From positions 83,307,512-83,371,511 of the forward strand of contig CM046876.1 of NCBI GenBank assembly GCA_025667525.1: 64,000 bases of DNA. The letters run 5' to 3'. Of this stretch, positions 23,070 through 36,287 are shown one piece after another; the stretch's first letter is position 1, and the number at the start of each line of letters is the position of its first letter. The translations under genes were made by a program, and so were the position numbers. The notes beneath the pieces are model-generated. The model was not told the DNA's origin, made no database searches, and saw nothing but the letters and a program-made list of their open reading frames with translations. This DNA is from Glebionis coronaria (Eukaryota; Streptophyta; Magnoliopsida; Asterales; Asteraceae).

Positions 23070-25974
23070 GAAATGGTATCAGAGCGATAGTTATAGAGAA
23101 CCAGATCAAAAACTTAAAAAATTTTAATTAATAAAAATTTTAAACTAGACTATAGCTGAATATAAAAATCAGTTTAAGGGAAAATTGATTTTTGGGGACC
23201 CTAATAGTTAGGCATATAGCATATAGAGCATACATATTATGTGAACTAACCCTTTACGTGCTTTACATATTACGATTGTTTAATATCCTTATGAAGCTAT
23301 TAAAATACTTAAGGTATTTAATGAAACCCTATTTGAAATACAAACATGCCATGTTAGTAGGGAGCTTTATACTAAAAATGTTCTATCTCAATATTACGTT
23401 TTGACTGGGTGGTTGGGTTTACGATTTAAAGTGACCTCGCTCCTCAAACGTTTATAGAATGGCTTATGAAGGATGATGGCCCAAACAATGCATTGTAACC
23501 ACAAAAAATTTTGTACATAACAACCCTTAGAAATATCTAAATACAATCTAACTAAATCTTTATAAATATTTGGAAAATCTAAAAGATTTTATAAATATTT
23601 AAAAATCTAACAAGATACTGTGAATCTTTGGAAAATCTAAAAGATTTTATAAATCTTTGAAAATCTAACTAGATACTGTGAATCTTTAGAAAATCTAAAA
23701 AGATTTTATAAATTTTTGAAAATCTAACTTGATACTATGAATCTTTGAAAAATCTAATAAGATTTTATAAATCTTTGAAATTATAATTAGATTCTATAAA
23801 TCTTAGAAAATCTTGGGAAATATAACTAGATTCTAACAAATCTTTAAATCTAACAATATTTTAGCAAATCTTTTGAGATCATAGCTAGATTTTGTAAATC
23901 TTTGGAAATCTAACAAAATCTTTATAAATCCTTGGAAAATCTAAATGGATTACGATAAATCTTGAAAAATATAACTAGATTTTTACAAATCTTGAGAAAC
24001 TTTATTCGAACTAACTCTTTGGAAATCTTATTTACTCTTTGGAAATTTTATCTTTGGATATCTAACAAAATCATTTAGTATCTAAATAAACTTGACAAAT
24101 TTCATACTAAATTTTTAGCTAGTATTACTAGCTAGTGGGTAAAATTACTATCTACCTTTTTAAACATTGCATAATACATTACCACTTGCGCATGAAAACG
24201 TTGCACCATCATATGCATCATACATGAGCGTTCATTCATTTAAATCACTGGAACTTTGAACATTATAACATATCTGTGAGTATTCGAACACTTGGCCAAC
24301 AGAACTTTGAACAATCCATTATGATTGTGAGTATTCAATCATAGGATCGCAGGAACATTACGTACGACTACATTTTTATGAGCATATGCATACATTATTT
24401 TAGATTTTATAAAAGTCTAAAACCATGATCACAAGTATTTAAGTTTACCAAGTACGTAAACTCACTACCAAATAAATGTACACATCCCTCTTTATAAGAA
24501 ATAATACGGGTCAACGAAAGCCACCTTTTTACATTCCAACTTCACACTTATAAATTTTAATCAGTGTCATACGTTTTATAATACTAAAACTATACGTTTT
24601 ATTCTACTAAAACTATACGTTTTATAATTACTACATATGCTTTCACCACAAAACCTAAACCTTAACCAAATCACCTTAGATTTGAACATCTGCTCATGGA
24701 ACAAAACTTATTGACGACTCGTACGCTTTGCTTTTGGTAATTTTATGTGATATTATTTGGATAAGTTTGCATCTTTAAATGATGCGATAGGACCCAAATC
24801 AAGGTACTTAAGAGTCTATATATTTAGAGGACACGAGTCCCTTGATCATAAGCCACCGGAACGGAAGTTTATTTATAGTTTCGTATTAAGATGTTATGGG
24901 ACGTCTGAAGACGAAAGTTATAAATAAACCGACTGTGAACTCTCTTAGTAATACCTATTTTCTTAGATATTATATTCGTTTTGATGGTAAGCCTTGCCGG
25001 GAATATTCAAGTAGGTTGGGCAATGAAATCCTTATTGAAACGAATTAGGACGCTTTTTCGGTTGAATAAAGAAATCATAGGGCACCGAACCATGAAGTTA
25101 TAAATTTTTGCTTTACATGGATAAGGACGCTTGTCGACGTAAATAAAAATTTATAAACAAGTGGGCTTAAATATATTCGACGTGACTCATTATTGATATT
25201 ATTTTATTAATCCAGCTATGGAGCGTATTCCTTTTTTACTCACGATTCCTCCAAAATATATCATCACTATTACATCCTTATCAAGAAACCTAAGGAAGAT
25301 TCGTGTTCATCACTCTTGGATCATAGCATTGTGCTATTGATTCCCGACTTATTTTTACCCCAATCAGATAAGCTTTTTGAAGCTTAATAGACTTAAAAAT
25401 CTATTGCAGAACTATTAGAACATTAACAAGCCTTATCTATGCACACTGAGGCCCGATAAGGCCCACGAAACACATTTAATAGAGCCAAGACTTAAAATGA
25501 GCTTGTACTATTTTATCCAACCTTGTAAACTATCAGGGACTTGTTTGGCCACTTTTCAAACATATTTCAAGCCCTAGACAACTCTAAGGACTAAACATAG
25601 ATTTCAATAAACTTAAAACAAGCCCTAGTTAATCTAACACGAGTTAAAAACATAAGTGTGGATTTTGCCACTTTTGGAACTTATTTTGAGCCCTAGGTTA
25701 TTTCATTGGAAAACCATTCATGCCATAAGAACCACATCACAAAAACCGAAGGACCAAATGTGTAAATTATCAAAACATAAAAGACAAGTTACCTTGTGCA
25801 TTAAAATTTACTCCTCGGAGGCATGGGATCAATAACTACATTCTAAATATCACCTATGAGTCTAAACTTGAGTTCACAAGATTACACGTTCAAGAAAAAG
25901 TGTCTTCACTTATTCCCTGGATGAGTAACTTCATCTTAAGCTTTGAGGACAAAGCTAAAATAACGGGTAAGTGC
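23070..25974 (+). other. LARD internal region 2, non-coding
   Basis: Second copy of the interior, 2905 bp against 2915 bp in the first. PBS at 23074-23085 and AT-rich repeat at about 23540-24010. No retroelement gene is visible. Confidence 0.8.
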
Positions 25975-28900
25975 TGTAAAACCCCAAATTTTAGGCTTTT
26001 AACACGTCACTGGATTTACTCTTATTACTACTCATCCTATAATATTTTTATCAATGACTTTTACAAACGAGAACATAATATTGTAAATATTATTTATTTA
26101 CTTATATTACTTAAAAACCCGACATAGTGCTATTTTACTTATTTATTTTTAGAAAATATTTATGTACTCAAATAACTATTAATTATATTATAATTAATAA
26201 TGATGATCCAAAATATTACGCATTAAAGCTATACACATTATATTTTAGACATAACTGTTAGACTCGACTCAATAAAATATCTTAGAACACCTGGAGCATT
26301 TATTTACAAAACAAATCAAACACTAAACCATCGTAGACCTAATCGAATACCACTTAAACTACACCTAAGCCAACTAAAAACTTATGTAATCTACACCTAT
26401 CATTTACTTATACTTGTACAACCTAAGACATAAACCTAGCACTTGACTACATAAATTTCGCCCTTGACCCCATGAGATGCGGCAACACAAGCCTTGAAAG
26501 GGTCAATACCCATCTAAACTAGATACACTATCCTACAAATCTTTACTAAGCCGTGTATAAATCCTACACCATATAACCTATCCTTGGCTTGCTTATACCC
26601 ACGTCAACCTCAAACAAGAGACTCCTCTTGTTAAAAACCTACTTGGAAAAAGCTTGATGCTACATATCTCATCTTATAAAACAAATGGTTGAACCAAACT
26701 CAAGCACAACACATCAAACCTTGAACCAAAATTATCTAGTTTATGTTGGTGCTCCTACACAGACGGACACAAACACAAACGAGCTCTTCCCTTCCTGCTC
26801 ATGTGGCTTGCATTGTTCTAATACTTACACAATGCTCCACGTATGTCCTTAACATCCCTATTTTGTTTTGCTTGTTGGCAAGCAAACAAACACCCATGTT
26901 GTTTCCCTCGTCTACAATCACCAGGCGTCGAGACGATACAATGAACCATGGGTTCCGGACATGTGATTCTTATTATTGGAAGCCATTCACATGTCGATTC
27001 GGTGTTTGGAGCATGGGTCGTCTTCCATTGCTTTCCTTGTTGGTGGACGCGAATTGCACAACGAAACACACTAATCTTCCTTGTGAGTAATCATAACTCT
27101 TGCTTTCCATCTATATTTTTATGCATAGTAGGCTCATAGTTTTGTGCTTGGGAAAGACCTGTTAAACAGAAACATTAACAAGAAAAGCATATATATATTT
27201 CCTTCTATTACTGTTCGAATGAAGAACAATGAATAAGAGACTAATAGTTTAGGCACTAGTAAATGGTTAGTTTATTAGTAACAGAAAACCAAAACAACCC
27301 ACGCTGTAATATTCCTTGCGTTCAAATACGACAGAATCATGTAGTACTCACGTTATATGTTTGATGTGAGGGTATGAACGAAAATATAATACATAGTTGC
27401 AAAACCATATCTTTCGAACTCTAAACGAACCACATTGAAATGAGTGCCCACAAGTTTTATGGGGGCCAGTGGTAGACGAGCTATCTAAGAATCCATAGTA
27501 ACTCGAATCACTTAAATTGGTTAGGAAACGAGCTAGAAATCAGTAGCCGAAAGGAGACCGAACATGACATATATAGATCAAAACAACTCCCTGAGGTAGT
27601 GTCACACCATAGGGAAACGTATACATAAAACGTGAACTGGGCAAAAACAAAGGTACTAGGTCTTAGGTCATCCCTTAAATAGTAACTCTACCAAATTTGA
27701 ACAAAAACGGTGCACGTTAGTTATGCTAAACAAATAAAACATGAGCGTTATTTTATGTGTAAAACAAGCCCAAACAGCCACTTTTGGAGCCCGTTTAGAC
27801 CCAGTAGGACCTCGATTATGGACCAGGTTATGGGGGCGTTAACTAGATCACCTAGCTAGCTTTCCACAGCCTCTTGAATCACCTAAAACAGAGCTATAAT
27901 GAAGCGGGAAATTGAGTTTGAAAATCTGCGTTTACACACTAAAAGTTGTCGGCACTTATATAAAAAGCTGACAGCATTTACATGTAGGCTGACCAGCCGA
28001 CTTTGTCTGCGTTTTTTAGCAAGTTAGAGTTAGAACCAGATCCCGACACCAACTAGGATATTGTAGATCTCTTGGCTACCTTCCATAGACACCAAGAACA
28101 CTAAAAACGGTCAAGTAACGAATAAGTTCCAACCCTTTAAAAATCTGCCTCGCACACTTTAAAAGCTGATGAAAATTTAGTCATTCTGACCCGCTGTCTT
28201 TGAACGGGTTATTACCTATTATAGAGCTGTTTTCAAGCAAAACTTCAAGAACGAAACTTGTAGACGGCGTGTCCGAGAATACAAATATGTTTTCCGTTCA
28301 TTTTATGGTTAGATAACGAACCCGTAAATGGCTTTCAAAATTCAGCAATTTTAATATACTTGTACCTAAGGTTTTGGAACACAAGGACTAATATTGCCAT
28401 TTTATGAAAGTTTAGCAAGCCTTAGGGGCTGTTTTGGTAACTATATTAAAACCAAGGACTCATGAGCAATTTAACTTAAGTTTTATTAATATTATTTATT
28501 TAATAAACTATAAGGGCTATATTGTAATTCGTGAAACATGGATGACTAATTACGTACAATCCAAACTTGAAGGACTCTTATGAAACATTAAATATATATA
28601 AGACTTAATTAAATAAAAATCATTTTATTTAATTTATTTAAACTGTTACAATTCGAACGAGGTAAATACACTTAATTAAACTAGCAGGGTACCCGCGCAA
28701 TGCGGCGGCGGGTCCCCGGTGACAAATGTTACGACGAACCAATATTATACAGGTCTTCTTCTCACGCTAATTTCATTTTACAAAACAGATTATAACCCAA
28801 ATGCATTAAACCTACATGCATCTTTTAGCCCATCAAATGAACCATAACTAATTAACAACCATATAGCACACATTTATTTGATGCAAATAAAATTATTTCC

Positions 28901-30752
28901 AACAAATCCACGAGCCCACAAATCATATATACTAATATGTTATGGCCCACACATTGAACCCAATAACTGACTTTAAACCTAGTTATATACCAGTATACCA
29001 CAAACCCTAGTTCTACTACTCTTTCAAAACTAACGCCTCACTTTATTCATCTCATTTCAAAAACTAAATGCAGCCACAAGTTTTCTTTTGTTTTCATCTA
29101 TCTCTTGTATAACAAAAGAATCAATCCCTCGAACCACACGAATAACTACATCCTTTTTAATCATAAACCACAATATGCTCTTTGTTCTTTAACAACAATG
29201 TGCGGCGGAAGTAACGGATTTGTGGCAGTCACAAGTATTGTGTTTCTTTAAAAGAAAAAAAGGTTTAGAGTGTTTTATTAAAGATAATACACAGGTTGCG
29301 TGTGTGTTCTTTTTGGGGTGGCTTATATATCTCGTTGCTTCGGTTGTCCGAACCTACAACGAAAACCACCCACCAGTAAAACCAAAAAATCAAAACTATA
29401 AATTGGCGGCGAGGGAATTGGTGATGGCACCGACACAGTTTGAATTTAGGGTTGTATGTTTTTAGGAGAGATTTTTGTGTCGGTATCGTGGTTTCAGCGT
29501 ATGAAGATGCGACCGTGAGATTGCTGCTTGGAATGTGTGTTTTTGTGTTGTATGTTTTTATATGCAATAGGGTTGGCGGTTACATGTTATGCTTTAAGCT
29601 GTTACAATATTACTGGCATGTTACAAATATTAATGTAATGATAATTACTCCATTTTAAATGAGCTGTTATGAACCCATTGCATTTGAAAAACATATATTC
29701 AAAACAAAGAATACAGATGTATAGACTTCCTAATAAGGAAATGTTGGAGGCTGAATATTTTAAGACTACTAATTATAGAAAGGCATAAATCTTTTATAAA
29801 GTAGTATAGATTAAAGGTGTACAGTTTTGGATAACTTACTATAAGTTCAACACTTAAAACGATAACAACTTAATTAATATGTGATCATGCATTTTCATCA
29901 ACTGCATTATATGTGCATTTTATTTGTGCATCTACTGAGACACACATAAATTACTTAGGTAATTCTACTGCTTCGCGATCATACTGTGCCAGCATACTCA
30001 GTGACTTATTACTACTGCTACATTATTGAGGTGAGTTCATGGCCCCATCTTTTACTGTTTTATAACTGGGGGAGAAAATATACTTAATTATTGTTTATGC
30101 AAACACTTACGGGCAACAACAACTTATTGCCTATTGTTTGCCCCATTCCCGTAGACTGTAATAGTTAATAGTGTTGCGCGAAATGTATGAATAGATCTAT
30201 TCGGGTATTGAAAACACCCAGCCTGACGTGATCAGCTATCACGTAAATGCTTAGGCCAAGCAACAGGTTTATTTCATTGTCGGACTGAGGGAACATCATC
30301 AGGATAGACCCAAATGGGCGTACTAAGCATCATTGTCTAGCTTCTATTACAGGGCAGTAGGAACTACTATAGTATTGGGTTGTGATTGTCCTGCTATGAT
30401 CGTGGTGTTTGCCATAACAATACTTATACTTTTGAACTAAACTCTATGAATTTACCAACCTCGTGTTGACCCTCACATTTTACTTTATATGTTTTCTCAA
30501 GAAATAAGCAGGTTCATGTGCATTGGATTCCAGCATCATAGGAAGCATCATGTTTACCATCGGGCTGGGATATTTCTACAAATAATAATAAATGTTGATT
30601 TCAAGACAATTTATTAAATATGCACATTTGATTCATGTAATATGTTTAAATGATAATTTATGATCATGCTCTGTATACTATTTTCTATCGATCCACCAAA
30701 GTAACACCCCAATTATTATTCCGCTGCATTTGACCAACTTGGGGGTGTTACA
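25975..30752 (+). repeat. LARD LTR3 (3648 bp without the Helitron)
   Basis: Third LTR, interrupted by the Helitron at 28681-29810. Flanking text 'cttaattaaa' and 'ttaaaggtg' rejoins exactly as in LTR1. ORF of 115 codons at 26743-27090. It ends GTTACA directly before the right-hand TSD. Confidence 0.9.
28681..29810 (-). mobile_element. Non-autonomous Helitron (1130 bp) in LARD LTR3
   Basis: Read on the minus strand it begins TCTATACTACTTTATAAAAG, the hallmark 5' end of plant Helitrons, and ends GCGGGTACCCTGCTAG (CTAG terminus). A GC-rich hairpin near the end has a 6-bp stem ACCCGC/GCGGGT (28690-28708). It sits between A and T with no TSD, as expected. Comparison with LTR1 shows the empty site exactly. 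No Rep/helicase is encoded. Two short overlapping ORFs near 29220-29660 are unrecognised; a captured gene fragment is possible but unproven. Confidence 0.92.
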
Positions 30753-32065
30753 GTTACACTCGAATTGACAAGCTGTCAGTCAGTGAACAACAACGAACTC
30801 CTAAGGATAAGGTGTATGTTCCAAAAAGTACGCATGTAGGGTCCACAGCAAGTCTTGATAAGCCTAGTAGCCCTAGATTCACCTCTAAATGGTTGCCTAC
30901 TGGTAGAAATTTTGACTGTAGTGGCAAAATTATCGGCACTAGTAGATCGCATACTGACAGTGAAATGTCGGTATGTGATAAGGCTTAATTATCATCTAAT
31001 CCTACAGGAACCTATTTTATCGGTTGCCAAAATATTTTCTTCTCTTATCATTGGTAGGCTGTTGAAATTTGTCTCTGGTGTGTGGACTCGGGCTGTTCCA
31101 AACATATGACTGGGAATCGAAGCCTTCTCAAGAACTTTGTATGGCGTTTCATGGGAACTGTTCGATTTGGAAATGATCATGTTGCGGAAATTCTAGGCTA
31201 TGGTGATCTTCATTGGGAAAATATAATCATCACCAGAGTCTCTTTTGTTGATGGCTTGGGACACAATTTGTTCTCAGTTGGGCAATTTTGTGATTCCGGC
31301 TTAGAGGTTGCTTTTAGAAGTCATACATGTTTTGTAAGAGATCTTGAAGGAATTGATTTATTGAAAAGAAATCGTACCACCAACCTTTACACCATTGATC
31401 TTTTTCAAATGTCTGCTGCTTCTCCAATTTGTCTCATGGCCCGAGCCACATCAACAAAGTCATGGTTATGGCATCAAAGGTTATCTCATCTTAATTTCGA
31501 AGCCATCACCCAAATCACGAAAGATGATCTCGTTACCGGTCTTCCAAAATTCAAATATACAAAAGACCATCTTTGCCCTTCCTGTGAGCAAGGTAAAAGT
31601 AAGAAGAAGCCTCACAAACCCAAACCTGTTCCTAACTCTACGAATAGGTTGCATATCTTACATATAGATTTGTGTGGCCCAATGAGAATCAAAAGCATTA
31701 ATGGAAAGCGGTATATCCTTGTGATTATGTATGATTATTCTCGTTACACATGGGTTCATTTTCTTGCTTCAAAAGATGAAGCCCCTGGTGTAAATATTAA
31801 GTTCTTGAAGAAAACATTAGTGCTACTTCAAGCCCCTGTCATCATTGTAAGAACGGGTAACGGCACATAATTCACCAATCAGCAACTGAAAGCTTATTTT
31901 GACGAAGTTGGGATTTCTCATCAAACTTCGGCTGTAAGAACTCCAGAGCAGATTGGAGTTGTGGAACGGAGGAATCGTACGTTAGTTGAAGCTGCTAGGA
32001 CGATGCTTCTCTCCTCCAGTGCACCGTTATTTCTTTGGGTCGACGCTATAGCAACTGCATGTTAT
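30753..32065 (+). pseudogene. L2 protease and integrase N-terminal part
   Basis: Resumes L2 after the LARD array. The aspartic protease motif VDSGCSKHMTG is present at about 31080-31112. Next come the GAG-pre-integrase region and the HHCC zinc finger (HQRLSHLNF, then CPSCEQGK) at 31470-31600, then the integrase core (RYILVIMYDYSRYTWVHF). The catalytic stretch at 31851-31870 reads RTGNGT then a stop, so the expected catalytic Asp is Gly. Translation continues FTNQQLKAYFDEVGISHQ to the solo LTR insertion. Frameshifts affect the first 330 bases. Confidence 0.85.
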
Positions 32066-32329
32066 TGATGAGACTGCTTTTATACATAGTCTCATCGTCC
32101 AAAAAGGGCTTAAAATGCATTAAATATCATCAAAATACCCATATATATGCTTGTGTTTTTTTCTTATGTATTTTAGGTACGGATATTGAGAAAATGACAA
32201 AAGATCACAAGAATGATGCAAAAACGAACATGGGAAACGAAGCCGCACAATGAACCAAGCCCTAATGAAGTTTTCCCAAGAAAAACCCTTGAAGACTTGA
32301 AGAATTATGAAGAAGGGTCCTCCAATATG

Positions 32330-32720
32330 GAATAATTGACACTTTATACCCTTGTATCTTTTTAATTACAAGATTGGTCCCTAAAGTTTGTCAAAATTGC
32401 AAAAAGGGCCCTCCACTTTGAAGAATTGGCAATTTTAATCCCTCAACAAAACTAAAATGTCAATATTTATCCTCCTCAAAGTCAAAAACATCAAGAAGAA
32501 CTCCAAGTTACAAGAATGACAAGATTGGTCCTTTGAAAATATCAAAATTACCAAAAGGACCCTTGACTTTGAAGATTTGGCAAAAATGGTCCCTCATCAA
32601 ACATGATTTGGCAATTTTAGTCCTCCAAAATGTCAATCATACAAGTTTAGACCATTATCCTTGAACAAAATACCAAATCAGTCCTTCAAAAATCACAAAT
32701 TGGCAAGAAATACCCCTGAA
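32330..32720 (+). repeat. Degenerate interspersed phrase repeat in solo LTR
   Basis: Variants of 'aattggcaattttagtccct' and 'gactttgaagatttggca' recur roughly every 40-90 bp. They look like an old, decayed tandem repeat in the U3 part. Confidence 0.45.
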
Positions 32721-33407
32721 ATCATTTTACAAAACTTTTTGGGCAAAAGTGTGAAAAATGAAAAGTTGTTATGAAGGAATTTGGCATTGACGACTTTTTT
32801 AACTGAAAAGACAAGAAAGAAAGAAGTGATGGGCCAAAATGGGGCGACACAATACTTACCTTAACTAACCCAGTGGTGACACGTGCCCCACTACCACTCC
32901 ACAACCAATCAAAACACCCCATTCTTCCATGTCACCCTCCACTCACCAGATTAATATTAATTAATCTTGGCGCCTTAACACCAAATTTAAACAAATCCAA
33001 CACTAATCCGGATCAAACATTTAACTGTTCACCAAGAACACAAATTGGGGTTTTATTAATTACTTGTAATTAAACCTTAATATTGTGCAGATTAGTGATT
33101 GATGATCATATTAACACAACCCAACCTTAAAAACCCTTGCCACCTCACTCCCTTGTCCCACACAAGATTCCCCTGCTACACTTTGGGGGGAAATGACAAA
33201 AGCTGCCAGCCATCCAACGACCAAGCTTCTTGCTTCAAACTTAAGCACCTTTTTGAACCTTTGATCAACTCCACCTGCTTGCTACTTCACAAACGTCCAA
33301 GAAGAACTCACATGTACTGAAGAAAATTCAAACCTGCAAGGGCAAAATGGGGACTTCAAGCATTAGTGTTTTACGTTTTTCCTTGCATTTCTAGAACCTT
33401 TGTAGCC

Positions 33408-33415
33408 TATATAAA
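33408..33415 (+). promoter_or_regulatory. Solo LTR TATA box
   Basis: TATATAAA followed by AGGCATTTAGGC, the only strong TATA box in the 5' half of this LTR; likely its U3/R promoter. Confidence 0.5.
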
Positions 33416-35263
33416 GGCATTTAGGCTTTACATTTCACCTGCTCTTGAATTTTCCTTGTTCATAAATTTGTAAAGCTCATTTTCAGTTGAATGAAATGTG
33501 TATGAATTTTGTGAAGAAAGCTCACGTGCCATTGTTATAATCTGTTTATCATTGTTCTTTGTTCATTATTCTTGAATCAAAAACCTGTTTTCAAAAGAGG
33601 AGTGTGCAAAAGTTTGTACATTTTCCACATTTCCTTGATATTTTGCTAAGTTCTTGGTCTATCTTGGAATTCTTGGGCTATAAGGCTGATCATAGCATCC
33701 TGATATTGAGTTATCAAGGTGTGGTGAAGCTTATAACTTGGGGATAATCAAGTCTGGAGGACAAGATTTGCATTAATCAAGAAGTTTTCATATTTCTGTT
33801 TTGATAATTGTGCTTCTAACTTTGTTGATTCTTAGCAGGGTTGTATAAGGAATCTTGTACTTGTTCTTGCTAGTACATAAGCTCAAAATTCGTGGGTGTG
33901 GATGTACATCCATGAGGTTTGTATACATAATCCCAAAATCTGCTTAAATCTTGATTTTTGGTGATATTTATGTCTGACTTATGTTCTTGTGAATTTTGTG
34001 GCTTAATCTTGCTTGAATCTGCTATATACAACTGTTATTGTGTTTATTTGGACTTGGGTGGTCTTAAATCTCACTTTTGATTTGAAAATTTTGATTTTGA
34101 AAAGTTAAACGGGTGTTTGGGATTACCTGTTTGAGATTAAAACTTGTTATTGTGTTGTGGAAAGTGTGTATTTGTGGTTGTTATCTGATATATGCTTGGT
34201 TGAGAGTATTTTGCTGCAAGTTTTCAGTCTTGAAACACCAAATCCAACATTGTGCTATAACTTGTTGATTTTAACTGTTTTTGACCTAAGATTTTGGTGA
34301 AATCTAGAATTTGTGCATGCTTAGGGTTAAAAGTTGTTTAAACATCATTATTATAACATATGTGATAGATTTGGAGGTTTGAATCTGGCTTGTTGGTCAA
34401 GTGCATCAGGAAAAGTATAAAAATGCATGTGTTAGTGTTCATCAGTAACTTAAGGTGCTTGAATCTTGCTTAAAACTTTGAATCATTGCATGAAACCTGT
34501 TTAGACTTGCTTATTTAAGTTTAATATAGCTTGTGTATGCATTTGGTTAAGTTTGGCTGGCTGAATATTGCTAAAAGTGCTTATTGAACCTAATCTGCTT
34601 ATTTGTTCAAGTCTGGGCTAGATCTGGTGCTTAATTGAATTAACTGTACAAATTGGCTTGTTGGATTGTTAATTTCTTTGTTTGTATTGACTCCTTATGA
34701 TCCAATGATCATTTGGGTGCCTTGTTGAAACCTGAATCTCCAAAAAAGTCACTAAAGACAAAAAGTCAAACAAGTCAAGCAGTGGGAAAAGTTCCCATTG
34801 CTCAACACCCAAAACTAGCCCCTGCTAGTGTTAATTTGTTCTCAGCTTATCAATAAGCTATAATTGCTTATCCAGACCTGCAACAACTTATTTTTTGTGA
34901 TAGATCTTCATTATTTGACCCATTTGATTAGACTAGAGCTTATTGGACTTTGACTTTGACTTTTTGCTAGAAAACCAACTTAATTGACTTTTTCATAAGT
35001 GCTTATTTGCTTTTTCCAGCTTATTGAGTCAGCTTATTTGAAAAATTTTTGTTGATTTAGCTTAATTAAGTCATTTAAAAGCTTTTGCAATTTGAATCAG
35101 CTCTTGGGGTGGCCTAGAACTCAAAAACGACTATTTTGTCGTTTTCTGTAGATTGCTTATTGCATTTTCAGGCTTATTCCTTTGGCTTATTTCAAATTTC
35201 TTTTTACAGAAGTTTTATTTTGCTCAAAATAAGCTTGTGTGTCTAATTTGAGCTTATGACATT

Positions 35264-35306
35264 AGCTTATAGCTTAATGGGCCAAAAAGCCCATTAAGAA
35301 TAAGCT
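35264..35306 (+). other. Stem-loop in solo LTR
   Basis: AGCTTAT plus CTTAATGGGC pairs with GCCCATTAAG plus ATAAGCT around a 6-base loop (CAAAAA). The stem has 10 and 7 perfect pairs separated by a small internal loop. It lies downstream of the TATA box, so it would be in the transcript. Confidence 0.7.
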
Positions 35307-36287
35307 GTTTGGTATAAGCTTGCTTATTTCACACTTTCAGCTTTTGGGCCTTTGGAAAAAGTTGTTTAAAATCAAATTTTGAGTCAAGTAGTGCATTTTG
35401 GGCTTATTTGGCCACTTTTTCATTTTGGGCTCAATTTGGCCCATTAAGGAATCTGTTTTGGGTTTAGCCCATTTTCTAGGCCCATTAAGGGTATTTAGAT
35501 AATTTCAAGTTCATTTCTGTATTATTTAGGTTAAATTAAGCTAGTTTGCAACTTTTTAGAATTTTTTAGGATTTTTGGATTTTTATTAATATTTTAATAT
35601 TATTTTATTATTAAAAATTAAAAGTCTGATTTTCTAAGTTTTATATTTTTCCTAGGTTCTAAACATTTAATTAGGAATTTTACAACTTTCCAAATATTTT
35701 TAGGGTCTTTTAATTATTTTCTAGAATTATCTTAAGTTTTTATAGCTTTTAATAGTTTTAAATTGTTTAAAAATAGTTTTTAGTGGTTTTAAAATTTTGA
35801 AAAATGCTTTTTAGCTTAATTAGGTTATTTTAAAGGTTTACAAACTTTAAGATCTTGATTTGGACTTTTTATTAGTTAATATTGATTTTTAGGGCTTTAA
35901 TTAGCATTAAAAAGTTAATATTTAATTAATTAAAAGGTTTTAGCAAGTTTGGATTTTTTGTAAACCCTTAGAATATTTTAGTGGATTTTTAGTGATTTTT
36001 AGGAATTTTTAGGGTAAAAATTTTAATTTTGGTGCTTTTACGGTTTTACGTATACGACTCTTTCGTCTTAGTATAATCCGTCATCGTAACCGTCATTCTC
36101 TTCTTATCCCATTTCTATTTTCTTTCTCATAACAATATAATCACAAAGTTAAACAATTCATTACACACACACCAAGCCTCCTTGAGAACTAGCCCCACTT
36201 TGGGTCATTTGTACACGGTTTTCCTAAATCGTCGTGCTTACTCTAATTGCCTTGTTTTCCTAAACAAGTGCTAATTTACATCTATCA

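Larger units (their letters stand above)
12821..30752 (+). mobile_element. Level-3 LARD-like tandem array (LTR-I-LTR-I-LTR)
   Basis: Three LTRs (12821-16500, 19416-23069, 25975-30752) separated by two internal regions (16501-19415, 23070-25974). The whole block is bounded by one 5-bp TSD, GTTAC (12816-12820 and 30753-30757). LTRs begin TGTAAAACCCC and end GGGGGTGTTACA. PBS TGGTATCAGAGC follows LTR1 and LTR2. Neither internal region codes for gag or pol. Long LTRs, a non-coding interior and these termini fit a LARD derived from a Tekay/Del-type Ty3 element; the parentage is inference from LTR ends and the CTTTGAGGACAAAG phrase before the PPT. Confidence 0.9.
32066..36287 (+). mobile_element. 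Level-3 solo LTR (4222 bp) in L2 integrase
   Basis: Ends TGATGAGA...TCTATCA, flanked by the TSD GTTAT (32061-32065 and 36288-36292). The coding text of L2 (IATACY then TQNRS) rejoins exactly after removal. No PBS, PPT or coding domain lies inside, so this is a solo LTR left by LTR-LTR recombination. TATA box at 33408-33415. Its size suggests the Tat/Ogre group of Ty3 elements, but I cannot confirm the family. Confidence 0.85.

Noticed and set aside
29220..29658. Protein-coding gene inside the Helitron
   Set aside because: Three short overlapping frames on both strands, no recognised domain; kept only as a possible captured fragment.
12821..30752. Satellite or simple segmental triplication
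   Set aside because: The unit boundaries are LTR ends with PBS sites and the block has a 5-bp TSD, which fits retroelement insertion.
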